A stretch of DNA of 64,000 nt from Crenothrix sp043729335 (GCF_043729335.1 NZ_JAYTLQ010000028.1:9606-73605), one strand, 5' to 3'. Counted from the first letter of the stretch, positions 25,864 to 35,403 are shown. Program-made: numbers and translations. Notes: generated by a model not told the origin, from the sequence alone.

Positions 25864-25985
25864 AGTACCAGGATTGCTGTTTAGCGGGTTGATTATGGTC
25901 GCTTGCTAAATGGCTTAATCTTGTTTTTACAGGTGGTCTTTACAAGCAAGATCGCCTGTAGTCTCACAAATCAGGAGTACATTAC

Positions 25986-26489
25986 ATGCGCTACCTTACA
26001 CCAGTAACATTGCTGCTCGGCGCGTTAGCCGTTATAACGCCCTTGCAAAGCCAATCAGCACCCGATGCAACCAGTTGGCCGAATATCATTCCTCCTACTG
26101 GCCAGACGACCTTGCTTAACTGGCTGAATAAAAGTGGTTACAAAGAAAACTTTCTTCCCGAACCGAAAATTCATGCCAGCCCCGTACACGGCACTGTTAA
26201 AACCTATTACAACCCTATTCTGGCCGGTGATCTGCACGCCAAACGAAAAGTTTTTCGCAAAGGCGCGGCAATGGTCAAGGAGCTTTATTCGGGTAATAAA
26301 GTGACCGGCTATTCTGTTATGGTCAAAGTGCAAAAACACGCTAACACACAAGGACCAGACTGGCTGTTTTATGAAACAGCCGATAAAACCGGACAAAACG
26401 CTCTTTTGGGCAGGAATCTTTCCGCGTGTGCCGGTTGTCATAGTGAAGGCGTAGATTACTTGCGCTCTACGTTTCGGCCTTATAAATAA
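25986..26489 (+). CDS. Cytochrome P460-family c-type cytochrome
   Basis: A 167-residue secreted protein: signal peptide to about residue 25, P460-type fold with HGTVKTYYNP (68-77), GAAMVKEL (93-100), DWLFYE (125-130), and one c-type heme motif CAGCH (148-152) near the C-terminus. This order fits cytochrome P460 / cytochrome c'-beta. P460 members have a lysine cross-linked to heme and oxidise hydroxylamine or bind NO; the c'-beta members lack it. Which type this is cannot be decided by eye. AGGAG precedes the start. It lies 122 bases after the propeller gene and may be co-regulated. Confidence 0.85.
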   Translation: MRYLTPVTLLLGALAVITPLQSQSAPDATSWPNIIPPTGQTTLLNWLNKSGYKENFLPEPKIHASPVHGTVKTYYNPILAGDLHAKRKVFRKGAAMVKELYSGNKVTGYSVMVKVQKHANTQGPDWLFYETADKTGQNALLGRNLSACAGCHSEGVDYLRSTFRPYK

Positions 26490-26503
26490 GCTATACGGGC
26501 AAA

Positions 26504-27463
26504 CTACCGGTTGACGTTACGCATCCCGCCAATTTTTCGAAATTGCCCAGGCCCTACGCCCATCACTCTTTTAAATGCCTTGCTGAAGGCTGCTGCTGAT
26601 TCGTAACCGCAGCGTTCGGCAACATCCATCACACTCGCTTTGTCTTGCTCAAGCCAGCGGCGGGCAAAATACATACGCCACAGGGTTAAAAACTCAATCG
26701 GTGGCATTCCACAGGCCTGAAAAAATCGCTCCGCAAAAACTGAGCGGGACAGATAAGCCGTCTCTGCCAGATTATCCAATGTCCAATGCCAACCAGGATT
26801 GGTGTGTATAGCCAGCACTGCATTGCAAATCTGGGCATCACCAAACGCACCCAGCAAACCTGGAATGGGTAAGTCTTTTTCGACAAGATCACGCACAATA
26901 TAAAACAACAAGGCATCGGCAAGTCGATCTAAAATCGCCGTAGCGCCGACAGCATCGAGTCCCGCTTCGGTAAACAAGAGATCGAGAAGTGTACGCACTG
27001 CACTATTATGGGTATCGGATTGAGCGCCGATAACGATAAATTCCGGCAATGCGCCCATCAGCAGCCGCCGCACTGAATGGTCGATTTCCAGAAAACCACA
27101 AATAAGTGCCGTGCCTGGATTTGCGTGATCTAAGGGAACTTGTCGGGTAATATTTTGCATGCCAAAAGCATCGGGCTGCGCTTCAGACGAACCTATGATA
27201 TGTGCCGCATCGTGTGGAAAAACCACAATATCACCATTTTGCAAACGGGTTGGAATCTTGCAGGTTGGCAGATGTAGCCAACAGTTACCGTGACAGACAA
27301 TATGAAAATTAACATTGCCAGTGCCGGAGGTATCAAGCGCCCAAGAATCACACAGCTGTCCACGGTAAAAAACCTCCGCACGAAAGTTAATTCGCCTTAA
27401 AATTTCATTCAACGCCTGCTTGGCATCGGGCGTTAAGGCTTGCTTATTTTGGGGCAAAGACAT
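26504..27463 (-). CDS. AraC-family transcriptional regulator with cupin domain
   Basis: The start is the ATG at 27463 behind AAGAGGT; a longer frame from 27511 lacks an SD. The 320-residue protein has an N-terminal AraC-type cupin (CHGNCWLHLPTCKIPTRLQN, then DIVVFPHDAAHIIGS). The C-terminal double HTH includes NLAETAYLSRSVFAERFFQA, VMDVAERCGYESAAAFSKAF and the final KRVMGVGPGQFRK. It is convergent with the P460-family gene and divergent from the HupE-TonB fusion gene across about 500 bases. It may regulate either side. Confidence 0.88.
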   Translation of the reverse strand: MSLPQNKQALTPDAKQALNEILRRINFRAEVFYRGQLCDSWALDTSGTGNVNFHIVCHGNCWLHLPTCKIPTRLQNGDIVVFPHDAAHIIGSSEAQPDAFGMQNITRQVPLDHANPGTALICGFLEIDHSVRRLLMGALPEFIVIGAQSDTHNSAVRTLLDLLFTEAGLDAVGATAILDRLADALLFYIVRDLVEKDLPIPGLLGAFGDAQICNAVLAIHTNPGWHWTLDNLAETAYLSRSVFAERFFQACGMPPIEFLTLWRMYFARRWLEQDKASVMDVAERCGYESAAAFSKAFKRVMGVGPGQFRKIGGMRNVNR

Positions 27464-27623
27464 GGGTGATACCTCTTGGGTTTGAGATTTAAGTGTAGCA
27501 TCTGTTCTCATTCAAAGGCATCAGCTTCTACGATTATTTGAATACCCTTACAGCCTTAAAGGTGGATACACCTGAAGCTGTAATTGCCCATCATTAATTT
27601 TTAAAAAAAGTAACCGTTTTCAG

Positions 27624-27701
27624 TCCCCCTCTTTGAAAAAGAGGGGTTAGGGGAGATTTTTAAATAAATCCCCCTCGATCCCCCTTTTTCAAAGGGGGAG
27701 G
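27624..27701. repeat. C/G-rich imperfect palindrome in the AraC/HupE gap
   Basis: Arms 27624-27659 (TCCCCCTCTTTGAAAAAGAG start) and 27666-27701 (ending CAAAGGGGGAGG) are imperfect inverted copies about 36 bases long. It is a typical intergenic REP-like element. The rest of the 27464-27965 gap holds no gene that I can see; GAGGGAG just before 27966 is the SD for the next gene. Confidence 0.7.
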
Positions 27702-27965
27702 TGAATACTTACAAAATAAAGGCTCTTTAGCCACAAAAAACGTGTCGCTATCTTTGTGCTCTAGCGTACAGACCACAGCTTGCATTACCCGATATCCTAT
27801 GACCCTTAATAGGAACGCAGAGCCATAAAATTCCTATAAAAATCAGATTATTAAATTCTGCCCGCATTATAAATGTACCGTTAATCTTCATTGCATCCAA
27901 ACGGTTTTTTTGTGCGTATAGCCTTTATAAATAACGCTAATAATTTTTGAATTAATGAGGGAGCA

Positions 27966-30593
27966 ATGAAAACTCAAGCGGATCAACCGGTTTTAAGGGG
28001 GCTGTATTGGCAGCGACTATGGATGCCCCTATTCGTCGTGTTTTTACTCTCAGTTTCTTTAAGCTTAAGCCCCACAGTAGTAATCGCTTTAAGCGACTGG
28101 AACAATGGCTTCAATCATCCCTTGCAAGGCTGGGATCATCTGTTAACCATGGTTGCAGTAGGTATTTGGGCGGCGCAATTACGTGGGCAAGCTATATGGC
28201 TACTGCCGCTCGCCTTTGTTAGTGTTATGGGATTGGGTGGTCTTGCCGGTGCGGTAGGGTTATCGATTCCTGGCGTAGAACTAATTGTACTGCTTTCGTG
28301 CGCTGTCTTCAGTGCATTGATTGTGCAAAAGCTACGATTCAGTAGCAAAATTAATACTCTTATTGTGGTATTTTTTGCTTTTTTTCACGGTTATGCCCAC
28401 GGACAAGAAATAGCCACTTCAGTCAGTCTGTTCTCATACACCTTGGGATTTATGGTGGCAACATTACTGTTGCACGGTGCTGGTATATTGACTGCGCGAT
28501 TGATGGTGTTAACGATGGCTTTTTTGGTGGGCAGCAACGCTTATGCACAGCAAACCACCGGCGATGCTGGCGTAAAAAGTGAAACATCAACATCAAAACC
28601 AAATGACAATCAACCTGTCGAGCTTGAAGAAATGGTGATTACCGAACGTGCCGACACTCAAATAGGCATAGCGGATAGCGCGTCTCAAGGCAATGTCGGG
28701 CAGGCGCAATTAAAATACCGCCCCATTAGCCGTCCAGGTGAAATTCTCGAAACCGTACCGGGACTTATTGCCTCGCAACACAGCGGCGAAGGCAAAGCCA
28801 GCCAGTATTATTTACGCGGCTTTAATCTCGATCATGGTACCGATTTTTTGACGGAAGTGGATGGTGTGCCGGTCAATATGCCGTCTCATTCACATGGCCA
28901 GGGCTGGACAGACACCAATTTTCTTATTCCTGAATTGATCGAAACCGTCAATTATAAAAAAGGCGTGTACTACGCCGACAATGGCGACTTTTCCAGCGCA
29001 GGTTCGGCCAATATTCAGTATTTTAGTGATCTGCCCAGTAGCATCATCAAATTTACCGGCGGCAGTTTTGATTATTACCGTGGACTAATCGTCAGATCAC
29101 AAAAGCTTGGCAACGGTAAGCTGATGTTTGCCGGTGAAACCATCCACAATAATGGCCCTTGGACATTGGGTAACGAATACCTTAAGTTTAACGGCGTGTT
29201 ACGTTACAGCCAAGAGCACGGTGACTCGGGCTGGAGCGCAACTGCTATGGCTTATAAAGCCGACTGGAAGTCAACCGACCAGATTCCAAAACGTGCGCTA
29301 AATCAAGGTGCAATTGGCCGATTTGATAGCATTGATCCCACCGATGGCGGCAACAGCCAGCGTTACAGCGTGACCGGTGAATGGCATCGTCAGTCTGCGA
29401 CCAGCGAAACCAAAGTCTTGGTTTACGGGACTTATTCCAAGTTGGATCTATTCTCTAATTTTACTTATTTTCTTGATAATCCAGTGCGTGGCGATCAATT
29501 TTCTCAGCCCGATGAACGCTTCACATCCGGTCTTAAGGCCACGCACACTTTTTTTCATACGATTGGCAAGGCCGAATCCGAAAGCACTTTTGGATTACAA
29601 ATCCGTAACGATAACATCCATAACGCGCTGCTGTTAACCCAAGCGCAACAAACCTATAACACCGTGCGAAAAGATAACATCTGGCAAACCAGCATCAGCC
29701 CCTACGTGCAAAACAAAACTCGCTGGAATGACTGGCTGCGCACTGATGTCGGTGTGCGTTTTGACGGCTTTGGTTTCAACGTTGCCAATAGCAATATTGC
29801 CGATAACAATGGCGAACGTTACGATGGCCTTTTTAGCCCTAAAGCCGGTATTATTTTTGGGCCTTGGGCGGAAACTGAGTTTTATCTCAACGGTGGCCTT
29901 GGATTTCATAGTAACGATGCACGCGGGGTAAACACGCGCATTGATCCTAAATCCGGACAAGCCGTGGATAGGGCCGTGCCACTTGCCAGAAGTTATGGTG
30001 CGGAAATCGGTGTGCGTACGACCTGGATAAAAGGCTTGCAAACTACGCTGGCCGTCTGGTGGCTGGATATTGATTCCGAGTTGTTGTTTGCTGGCGATGC
30101 TGGCACCACAAAAGCCAGCCGCCCTAGTCGGCGTTATGGCGTGGAATTTAGCAATGTTTATTCACCAACCGATTGGTTAACGTTCGATGCTGACGTGAGC
30201 TTTTCCAAATCCCGTTTTAGGGGTAATGTTTCGGAAGGAAATTTTATCCCGGGATCTATTGAAACGGTTATTGCCGCTGGCGCAACTTTTCATGATGTGT
30301 ACGGCGGCTTTTTTGGCGGCACGCGCCTGCGTTATTTTGGGCCGCGTCCATTGATTGAAAACAACAGTGTGCGGTCACAGCCCACCATTTTGTTGTCTGC
30401 CATGTTAGGTTATAAGTTTAATAAGACGTGGACTGTGCAGGCGGAAATGTTTAACTTACTGAACAGAAAAGACAGCGCTATTGATTACTATTACGCCTCG
30501 CAGTTGCGTAATGAAATTTCACCCGTTAACGATATTCATTTTCATCCGGTTGAACCTATTAGTTTCCGTTTAAGTTTGACTGCGAATTTTTGA
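27966..30593 (+). CDS. HupE/UreJ-like membrane domain fused to TonB-dependent receptor
   Basis: One uninterrupted 875-codon frame. Residues about 20-190 are a polytopic membrane domain with the HupE/UreJ motifs HPLQGWDHLL (51-60) and HGYAHGQE (141-148). These proteins are inner-membrane nickel/cobalt-type permeases. The last hydrophobic segment ends SNAYA at residue 194, a perfect signal-peptidase site. From residue 220 a TonB-dependent receptor begins: ELEEMVITE, a plug with RPGEILETVPGLIAS, YYLRGFNLDHGTDFL, a His-rich HSHGQGW loop, then a beta-barrel that ends with Phe. The ligand is unknown; a metal is suggested by the HupE half. An internal ATG at 28503 could make a separate receptor, but it has no SD. 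See findings. Confidence 0.85.
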   Translation: MKTQADQPVLRGLYWQRLWMPLFVVFLLSVSLSLSPTVVIALSDWNNGFNHPLQGWDHLLTMVAVGIWAAQLRGQAIWLLPLAFVSVMGLGGLAGAVGLSIPGVELIVLLSCAVFSALIVQKLRFSSKINTLIVVFFAFFHGYAHGQEIATSVSLFSYTLGFMVATLLLHGAGILTARLMVLTMAFLVGSNAYAQQTTGDAGVKSETSTSKPNDNQPVELEEMVITERADTQIGIADSASQGNVGQAQLKYRPISRPGEILETVPGLIASQHSGEGKASQYYLRGFNLDHGTDFLTEVDGVPVNMPSHSHGQGWTDTNFLIPELIETVNYKKGVYYADNGDFSSAGSANIQYFSDLPSSIIKFTGGSFDYYRGLIVRSQKLGNGKLMFAGETIHNNGPWTLGNEYLKFNGVLRYSQEHGDSGWSATAMAYKADWKSTDQIPKRALNQGAIGRFDSIDPTDGGNSQRYSVTGEWHRQSATSETKVLVYGTYSKLDLFSNFTYFLDNPVRGDQFSQPDERFTSGLKATHTFFHTIGKAESESTFGLQIRNDNIHNALLLTQAQQTYNTVRKDNIWQTSISPYVQNKTRWNDWLRTDVGVRFDGFGFNVANSNIADNNGERYDGLFSPKAGIIFGPWAETEFYLNGGLGFHSNDARGVNTRIDPKSGQAVDRAVPLARSYGAEIGVRTTWIKGLQTTLAVWWLDIDSELLFAGDAGTTKASRPSRRYGVEFSNVYSPTDWLTFDADVSFSKSRFRGNVSEGNFIPGSIETVIAAGATFHDVYGGFFGGTRLRYFGPRPLIENNSVRSQPTILLSAMLGYKFNKTWTVQAEMFNLLNRKDSAIDYYYASQLRNEISPVNDIHFHPVEPISFRLSLTANF

Positions 30594-30861
30594 GGTGAGA
30601 AATTCGACGCTATCCTTCAAATTTTGCATTGTTTAAACATTATTTATGCGCACAAGCCTATGTGTGTAGAGCAATCATTAAATTTTCATCGGTAAATACG
30701 ACCCATGTTGAGATTTTTGAATTTAGGTTGAAATGGATAATTCACCAGCTTGATTGGCCGCCTCATCAAGTTCAATCCCTAACTAATACGTAGTGTTAAT
30801 GTCATTATCGACAGGTTTCATGTTGCCAAAATTACCGAGGCTATGCTGACAACGCCCATCT

Positions 30862-32505
30862 TCAATCATGAAGTTCTTTTTTTACTGGAACCGCCGCCAA
30901 CAGCTTCTTGGTATAGTCATGTTGCGGCTGCTTTAAAACCCTCACTGCGCTGCCATGCTCAATAATTTTACCTTGATACATCACCGCAATATCATCAGCA
31001 ATTTCAGCCACCACAGCCAGATCATGCGTGATGAATAAATAACTAACGCCTTTCTCTTTTTGCAGGGTTTTTAATAAAGCAATAATCTGCGCTTGTATGG
31101 AAACATCCAGGGCACTAGTCGGTTCATCACACACGATAAGTTTAGGTTCAACGGCCAATGCTCGCGCTATACAAATACGCTGGCGCTGACCACCGGAAAA
31201 TTCATGCGGGTAACGCAGCGCAGACTCTTCCGGCAAACCCACTTGCAAGAGTAATTGTTGCACGCGTTGCAGGCGTTCACTAGCTGTTACATTAGGTTGT
31301 AAGGCTTGTAAGCCTTCAGCGATGATATCACCGACCAGCATTCTGGGGTTCATCGACGAAAACGGATCCTGGAAAATAATCTGAATATTGGCGCGTTGTT
31401 GGCGTAGCGCCTCACCGGTTAAACTATGCAACTCCACACCATCAATTGTCACTTGGCCAGTGCCGCCTGGAATTAAATTTAACAGGCTCTTTCCTAATGT
31501 GGTTTTGCCACAGCCGGATTCGCCCACCAAAGCCAGGGTTTTGCCACGTGGAATATCAAAACTAACGCCATCAACCGCACGCACATAATCGACGATACGT
31601 TTAAAAAGGCCTTTTCGGATCGGGTAATAGCAATAAAAATCCTTAACTTCTAGTAATGGCGTGTTTAACTCGGCGTTGTTTTCGGGTTTGTTGCCGACAT
31701 GGTTGATTGACGGCAATGCCGCGAGTAATTTCTGGGTATAAGGGTGTTTAGGTGCGTTAAAAAAATCGTCGGTTAAACCGGTTTCTACAATTTTACCTCT
31801 TTGCATCACGGCAACGCGATCCGCAATAGTAGACACCAGCGCCAAATCATGGCTAATAAACCATAGCGCCATACCCGTTTGTTGCTGAAGTTTTTTTAGC
31901 AAGCTTATTATTTGCGCTTGCAGGGTGACATCCAACGATGTGGTCGGTTCATCGGCAATTAATAAATCCGGCTTGCCCGCCAGCGCCATCGCTATCATCA
32001 CCCGTTGCCGTTGTCCACCGGACAGTTGATGGGGATAATCATGAATGCGTTGTTGGGGCAGGGGGATTTCCACTTGCTGCAATAATTCCAGTACCCGTTG
32101 ATTCAGTTCGTGCTTAGGCAAGGTAAAGTGAATGCTAATTGCCTCACTGAGCTGGCTGCCGATGGTCATCACAGGGTTTAATGATGACATGGGATCTTGA
32201 AAAATAAAGCCAATGCGCCGTCCGCGAATTTGGCACAAATCATATTCAGAGCGGGCCAGCAAATTATCGCCAGCTAGATTGATAGTATCAGCGCTGAGTT
32301 TGGCGTTATTGGGCAATAAGCGTAACACCGACAAGGCGGTTATGGATTTGCCAGAACCTGATTCGCCCACCAAGGCAAAGGTTTCACCGGGGTAGATCGC
32401 AAAGCTAATAGCATCAACAACGGGTTGCTGCGGATTGAAGGCGACAGTAAGTCCTTCTACTAACAGCAATGGCGTGTTAGCGCTTGAATCAATTTGGCTA
32501 GACAT
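30862..32505 (-). CDS. Dual-ATPase peptide/oligopeptide ABC transporter protein (YejF/GsiA-like)
   Basis: A 547-residue fusion of two ABC ATPase domains. Domain 1 has GESGSGKS, LSGGQRQR and LLIADEPTTSLD. Domain 2 has GESGCGKT, FSGGQRQR and LIVCDEPTSALD. Each ends with the oligopeptide-transporter tail (HPYTQKLLAALPS and HDYTKKLLAAVP). The layout matches YejF/GsiA, which energise peptide or microcin uptake in the inner membrane. No permease or substrate-binding gene is adjacent, so its partners must be encoded elsewhere. Confidence 0.9.
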   Translation of the reverse strand: MSSQIDSSANTPLLLVEGLTVAFNPQQPVVDAISFAIYPGETFALVGESGSGKSITALSVLRLLPNNAKLSADTINLAGDNLLARSEYDLCQIRGRRIGFIFQDPMSSLNPVMTIGSQLSEAISIHFTLPKHELNQRVLELLQQVEIPLPQQRIHDYPHQLSGGQRQRVMIAMALAGKPDLLIADEPTTSLDVTLQAQIISLLKKLQQQTGMALWFISHDLALVSTIADRVAVMQRGKIVETGLTDDFFNAPKHPYTQKLLAALPSINHVGNKPENNAELNTPLLEVKDFYCYYPIRKGLFKRIVDYVRAVDGVSFDIPRGKTLALVGESGCGKTTLGKSLLNLIPGGTGQVTIDGVELHSLTGEALRQQRANIQIIFQDPFSSMNPRMLVGDIIAEGLQALQPNVTASERLQRVQQLLLQVGLPEESALRYPHEFSGGQRQRICIARALAVEPKLIVCDEPTSALDVSIQAQIIALLKTLQKEKGVSYLFITHDLAVVAEIADDIAVMYQGKIIEHGSAVRVLKQPQHDYTKKLLAAVPVKKELHD

Positions 32506-32636
32506 GTCGTGTGTTGTTACGCTTGATGAGATAGCAGGTTATTACGAGAAAAACAGCGATACGTTGTTCAGCCCTTTATGATTTTACAGGCGCACCATAA
32601 ACGGCTGAACTTAGCGGCAGTGAAATTTTATGGGTA

Positions 32637-33494
32637 TTATCTCGCACTAAAGGTATTACATTTTTTAGGATCACCGGTTTTAGCGCCAATACCAAACCAT
32701 TGCATACGCTGCGCTGAAGAACCGTGGGTAAAAGACTCCGGTACGACATAACCCCGTGTTTGTTTTTGCAATATATCATCGCCAACGCTACTGGCAGCGC
32801 CTAGCGCTTCTTCAATATCGCCTGGCTCTAAAATTTGCCGCATTTCGTTAGCATGGTTAGCCCAAACGCCGGCATAGCAATCGGCTTGCAGTTCCATACG
32901 GACTTGCAATTGATTGTTAGATACTTCATTGCCTCGTTGCATAGCTTGCTGTACCTGATCCGCAGTGCCCAGCAGCTTTTGCACATGATGGCCGACTTCG
33001 TGAGCGACCACATAAGCCTGGGCGAAATCGCCAGGTGCGTTATGCCGATTAGCCAGCTCGTTAAAAAAGTCCATATCGAGATAGAGTTTTTGATCTCCTG
33101 GGCAATAAAAAGGTCCCATCGCTGCTTCACCAAAACCGCAGGCGGATTCAATCTGGCCACTGTATAGTACCAGTTTGGGCGGAACATAACGGCTGCCGGA
33201 CTTTTGGAATATATCACCCCACGCATCTTCGGTAGAGGCCAACACTACCGACATGAATTTTTTCAGTTTCTCGTCCTGTGGATTACTAGGAACAGCCTGA
33301 CGAGTCTGTTGTTGCGGCGCAAGTATATTGTCGCCTAATACGCTTAATACGATGGATGGATCGACGCCCATAAACAGCGCGATGACGGCTAATGCTACCG
33401 TACCTAAGCCGCCGCCCGTCAGCATCTTTCCTCCCATACTCATGCCACGGCGGTCTTCGATATTATCACTTTCTCGTTCGTTATCTTGGCGCAT
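32637..33494 (-). CDS. Neutral zinc metallopeptidase, YpfJ family
   Basis: A 285-residue membrane-anchored protein. The N-terminus is charged (RQDNERESDNIEDRRG), then a single helix (GTVALAVIALFMGVDPSIVL). The outer part carries CGFGEAAMGPFYCPGDQKLY, the zinc motif AHEVGHHVQ and the third-ligand segment RMELQADCYAGVWA. This is the YpfJ/COG2321 family, a putative peptidase of unclear substrate. It lies 22 bases after mazG on the same strand. Confidence 0.88.
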   Translation of the reverse strand: MRQDNERESDNIEDRRGMSMGGKMLTGGGLGTVALAVIALFMGVDPSIVLSVLGDNILAPQQQTRQAVPSNPQDEKLKKFMSVVLASTEDAWGDIFQKSGSRYVPPKLVLYSGQIESACGFGEAAMGPFYCPGDQKLYLDMDFFNELANRHNAPGDFAQAYVVAHEVGHHVQKLLGTADQVQQAMQRGNEVSNNQLQVRMELQADCYAGVWANHANEMRQILEPGDIEEALGAASSVGDDILQKQTRGYVVPESFTHGSSAQRMQWFGIGAKTGDPKKCNTFSAR

Positions 33495-33516
33495 TTTATT
33501 CTCTCCTGTCTGTCGG

Positions 33517-34314
33517 CTAGCGTTTTAAGGCTACTTTAGCTTGATTCCAGTAATCATTTAATTCATCCAGATTGCAATCCTTCACGGTTCGCGCTGATGC
33601 TTCCACTTGTTGTTCAATATATTGAAAGCGTTTAACGAATTTTTTAGTGCTCTTCTTTAAGGTGGTTTCTGCATCCAGGTTAAGATGGCGGGCAAGATTT
33701 ACGGTAACCAGCAACAAATCGCCGACTTCTTCTTCAATGTGTTTTACATCGCCTGATGCCCACGCTTCCCGCACTTCATTCAATTCTTCCAGCACCTTAT
33801 CGAACACCGGCAACACATCCGGCCAATCAAAGCCATGGTCAGCGGCACGATCTTGTATTTTTTTGCATTCTATCAATGCTGGCAGATGCGCCGCGACACC
33901 TGATAATACGCTTTCTTTTAGGTCAGATGAACTCTTTTGTTGACGTTCCTCTGCTTTGATTTGTTCCCAGGCTTGGTGACGTTCTTCATCCGTATTAAAA
34001 ACAGCATCGGCAAATACATGCGGGTGTCTGCGAATTAATTTTTCACTGATGCCTTGCGCCACTTGTTCAAAGTTAAAATGCCCCATTTCCTGGGCAATTT
34101 GCGCATGAAATACCACTTGCAGCAATAAGTCGCCCAGTTCGTTGCGTAGTTCGTCCAAATCATTGCGTTCTATGGCATCTACAACTTCGTAGGCTTCTTC
34201 AATTAAATAAGGCACCAGGCTACTAAAGCTCTGTTTAAGATCCCAGGCGCAACCGCCGTCTGGATTACGCAGACGTGCCATGATGTCGAGTAGCTGCTGG
34301 GTATTATTTAGCAT
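33517..34314 (-). CDS. mazG: Nucleoside triphosphate pyrophosphohydrolase MazG
   Basis: The start is the ATG at 34314 (MLNNTQQLLDIMARL), seven bases after the kinase stop; a longer frame reads back into that gene. The 265-residue product has the tandem MazG fold: domain 1 with CAWDLKQSFSSLVPYLIEEA and RNELGDLLLQVVFHAQIA, domain 2 with EELNEVREAWASGD and EEVGDLLLVTVNLAR. It hydrolyses NTPs to NMP and pyrophosphate and helps clear aberrant nucleotides. It lies in a run of same-strand genes from the PfkB kinase to the metallopeptidase. Confidence 0.94.
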   Translation of the reverse strand: MLNNTQQLLDIMARLRNPDGGCAWDLKQSFSSLVPYLIEEAYEVVDAIERNDLDELRNELGDLLLQVVFHAQIAQEMGHFNFEQVAQGISEKLIRRHPHVFADAVFNTDEERHQAWEQIKAEERQQKSSSDLKESVLSGVAAHLPALIECKKIQDRAADHGFDWPDVLPVFDKVLEELNEVREAWASGDVKHIEEEVGDLLLVTVNLARHLNLDAETTLKKSTKKFVKRFQYIEQQVEASARTVKDCNLDELNDYWNQAKVALKR

Positions 34315-34321
34315 AAGCCGC

Positions 34322-35257
34322 TCAAAATGAAGAGCCAAAGTTTTCAAAGTAGCGCTGATGAAACTCATCCATGTCAAACGCATGGTTTTGAGTACCGTTA
34401 TGTTCAATTTTAATGGCGCCCATTAACGAGGCAATTCTGCCGGTAGTTTCCCAGTTCAGGTCATTCATGAGCCCGTATAGCAAACCCGCACGGTGGGCAT
34501 CGCCACAACCGGTAGGATCAAGCAGTGCTTTGGGCTTGGCGACTGGAATATCGATACATTGGCCTTTGGTATATATTTTTGAGCCTTTGCCACCTAAAGT
34601 AATAATCAGCGCTTCGACCTTTTCGGCCATTTCATCTAATGTTAAGCCGGTACGTTCCTGCATAAGTTCAGATTCATAATCGTTTAGCGTCACCCAGGCA
34701 GCCTGATCAATAAATTTGCGTAATTCATCGCCATCAAACATCGGCATGCCTTGGCCAGGATCAAAAATAAACGGGATGCCCAGCTCGCAAAATTGTTCAG
34801 CATGTAATTGCATGCCCTCTTTGCCATCGGGAGACACAATACCAATCGCAATGTCGGGGTCATCGGTAGGTACTGAATTAAGGTGCGAGCAGTTCATGGC
34901 GCCAGGGTGGAACGCGGTAATCTGGTTGCCGTCTTCGTCAGTCGTAATATAGGCTTGGCCGGTGTAATTATTGTCTAGAATACGGATGTAGGGACTGGAC
35001 AGGCAATTTTGACCTAACCATTGTGAATAGGGCTCAAAATCATGGCCTACGGTAGCCATAATTGCCGGTTGCTCACCCAGTAGTTTTAAGTTGTAGGCAA
35101 TATTACCGGCACAGCCGCCATACTCACGCCGTAAAGTAGGCACTAAAAACGATACATTAAGAATATGCACCTTTTCCGGCAAGATATGATTTTTAAATTT
35201 ATCATGAAACACCATGATGGTGTCGTAGGCCATAGAGCCACAGATTAACGCACTCAT
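34322..35257 (-). CDS. PfkB-family carbohydrate/nucleoside kinase
   Basis: A 311-residue ribokinase-fold protein. The N-terminal signature GGCAGNIAYNLKLLGEQP and the C-terminal DPTGCGDAHRAGLLYGLM (catalytic Asp in GCGD) are clear. The family includes adenosine kinase and ribokinase; the sequence looks closest to bacterial adenosine-kinase-like proteins, but the substrate cannot be fixed by eye. No signal peptide. It is followed closely by mazG. Confidence 0.87.
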   Translation of the reverse strand: MSALICGSMAYDTIMVFHDKFKNHILPEKVHILNVSFLVPTLRREYGGCAGNIAYNLKLLGEQPAIMATVGHDFEPYSQWLGQNCLSSPYIRILDNNYTGQAYITTDEDGNQITAFHPGAMNCSHLNSVPTDDPDIAIGIVSPDGKEGMQLHAEQFCELGIPFIFDPGQGMPMFDGDELRKFIDQAAWVTLNDYESELMQERTGLTLDEMAEKVEALIITLGGKGSKIYTKGQCIDIPVAKPKALLDPTGCGDAHRAGLLYGLMNDLNWETTGRIASLMGAIKIEHNGTQNHAFDMDEFHQRYFENFGSSF

Positions 35258-35295
35258 TACTTTCTTTCCTTTAATCGGTAATTATTTGGGTTACC

Positions 35296-35403
35296 CACTT
35301 AAGACGGGACATCCGTTCGCCCTGAGCTTGTCGAAGGGTTTGTTGTTCATGGTTCGACAAGCTCACCACGAACGGCTTTTTTTAAACTGTCCCGTCTTAA
35401 GTG
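35296..35403. repeat. 108-bp composite palindromic element
   Basis: CACTTAAGACGGGACA at 35296-35311 and its exact inverse at 35388-35403 flank an inner palindrome: CCGTTCGCCCTGAGCTTGTC from 35313 and its imperfect inverse ending CACGAACGG at 35375. The inner core is also found in the elements at 36250 and 45807, but the 16-bp ends are different, so one repeat seems nested in another. It lies upstream of the PfkB kinase. Confidence 0.75.

Noticed and set aside
27702..27965. Cobalamin or other metal riboswitch in front of the HupE-TonB gene
   Set aside because: I looked for a B12-box-like element and found no matching conserved core.
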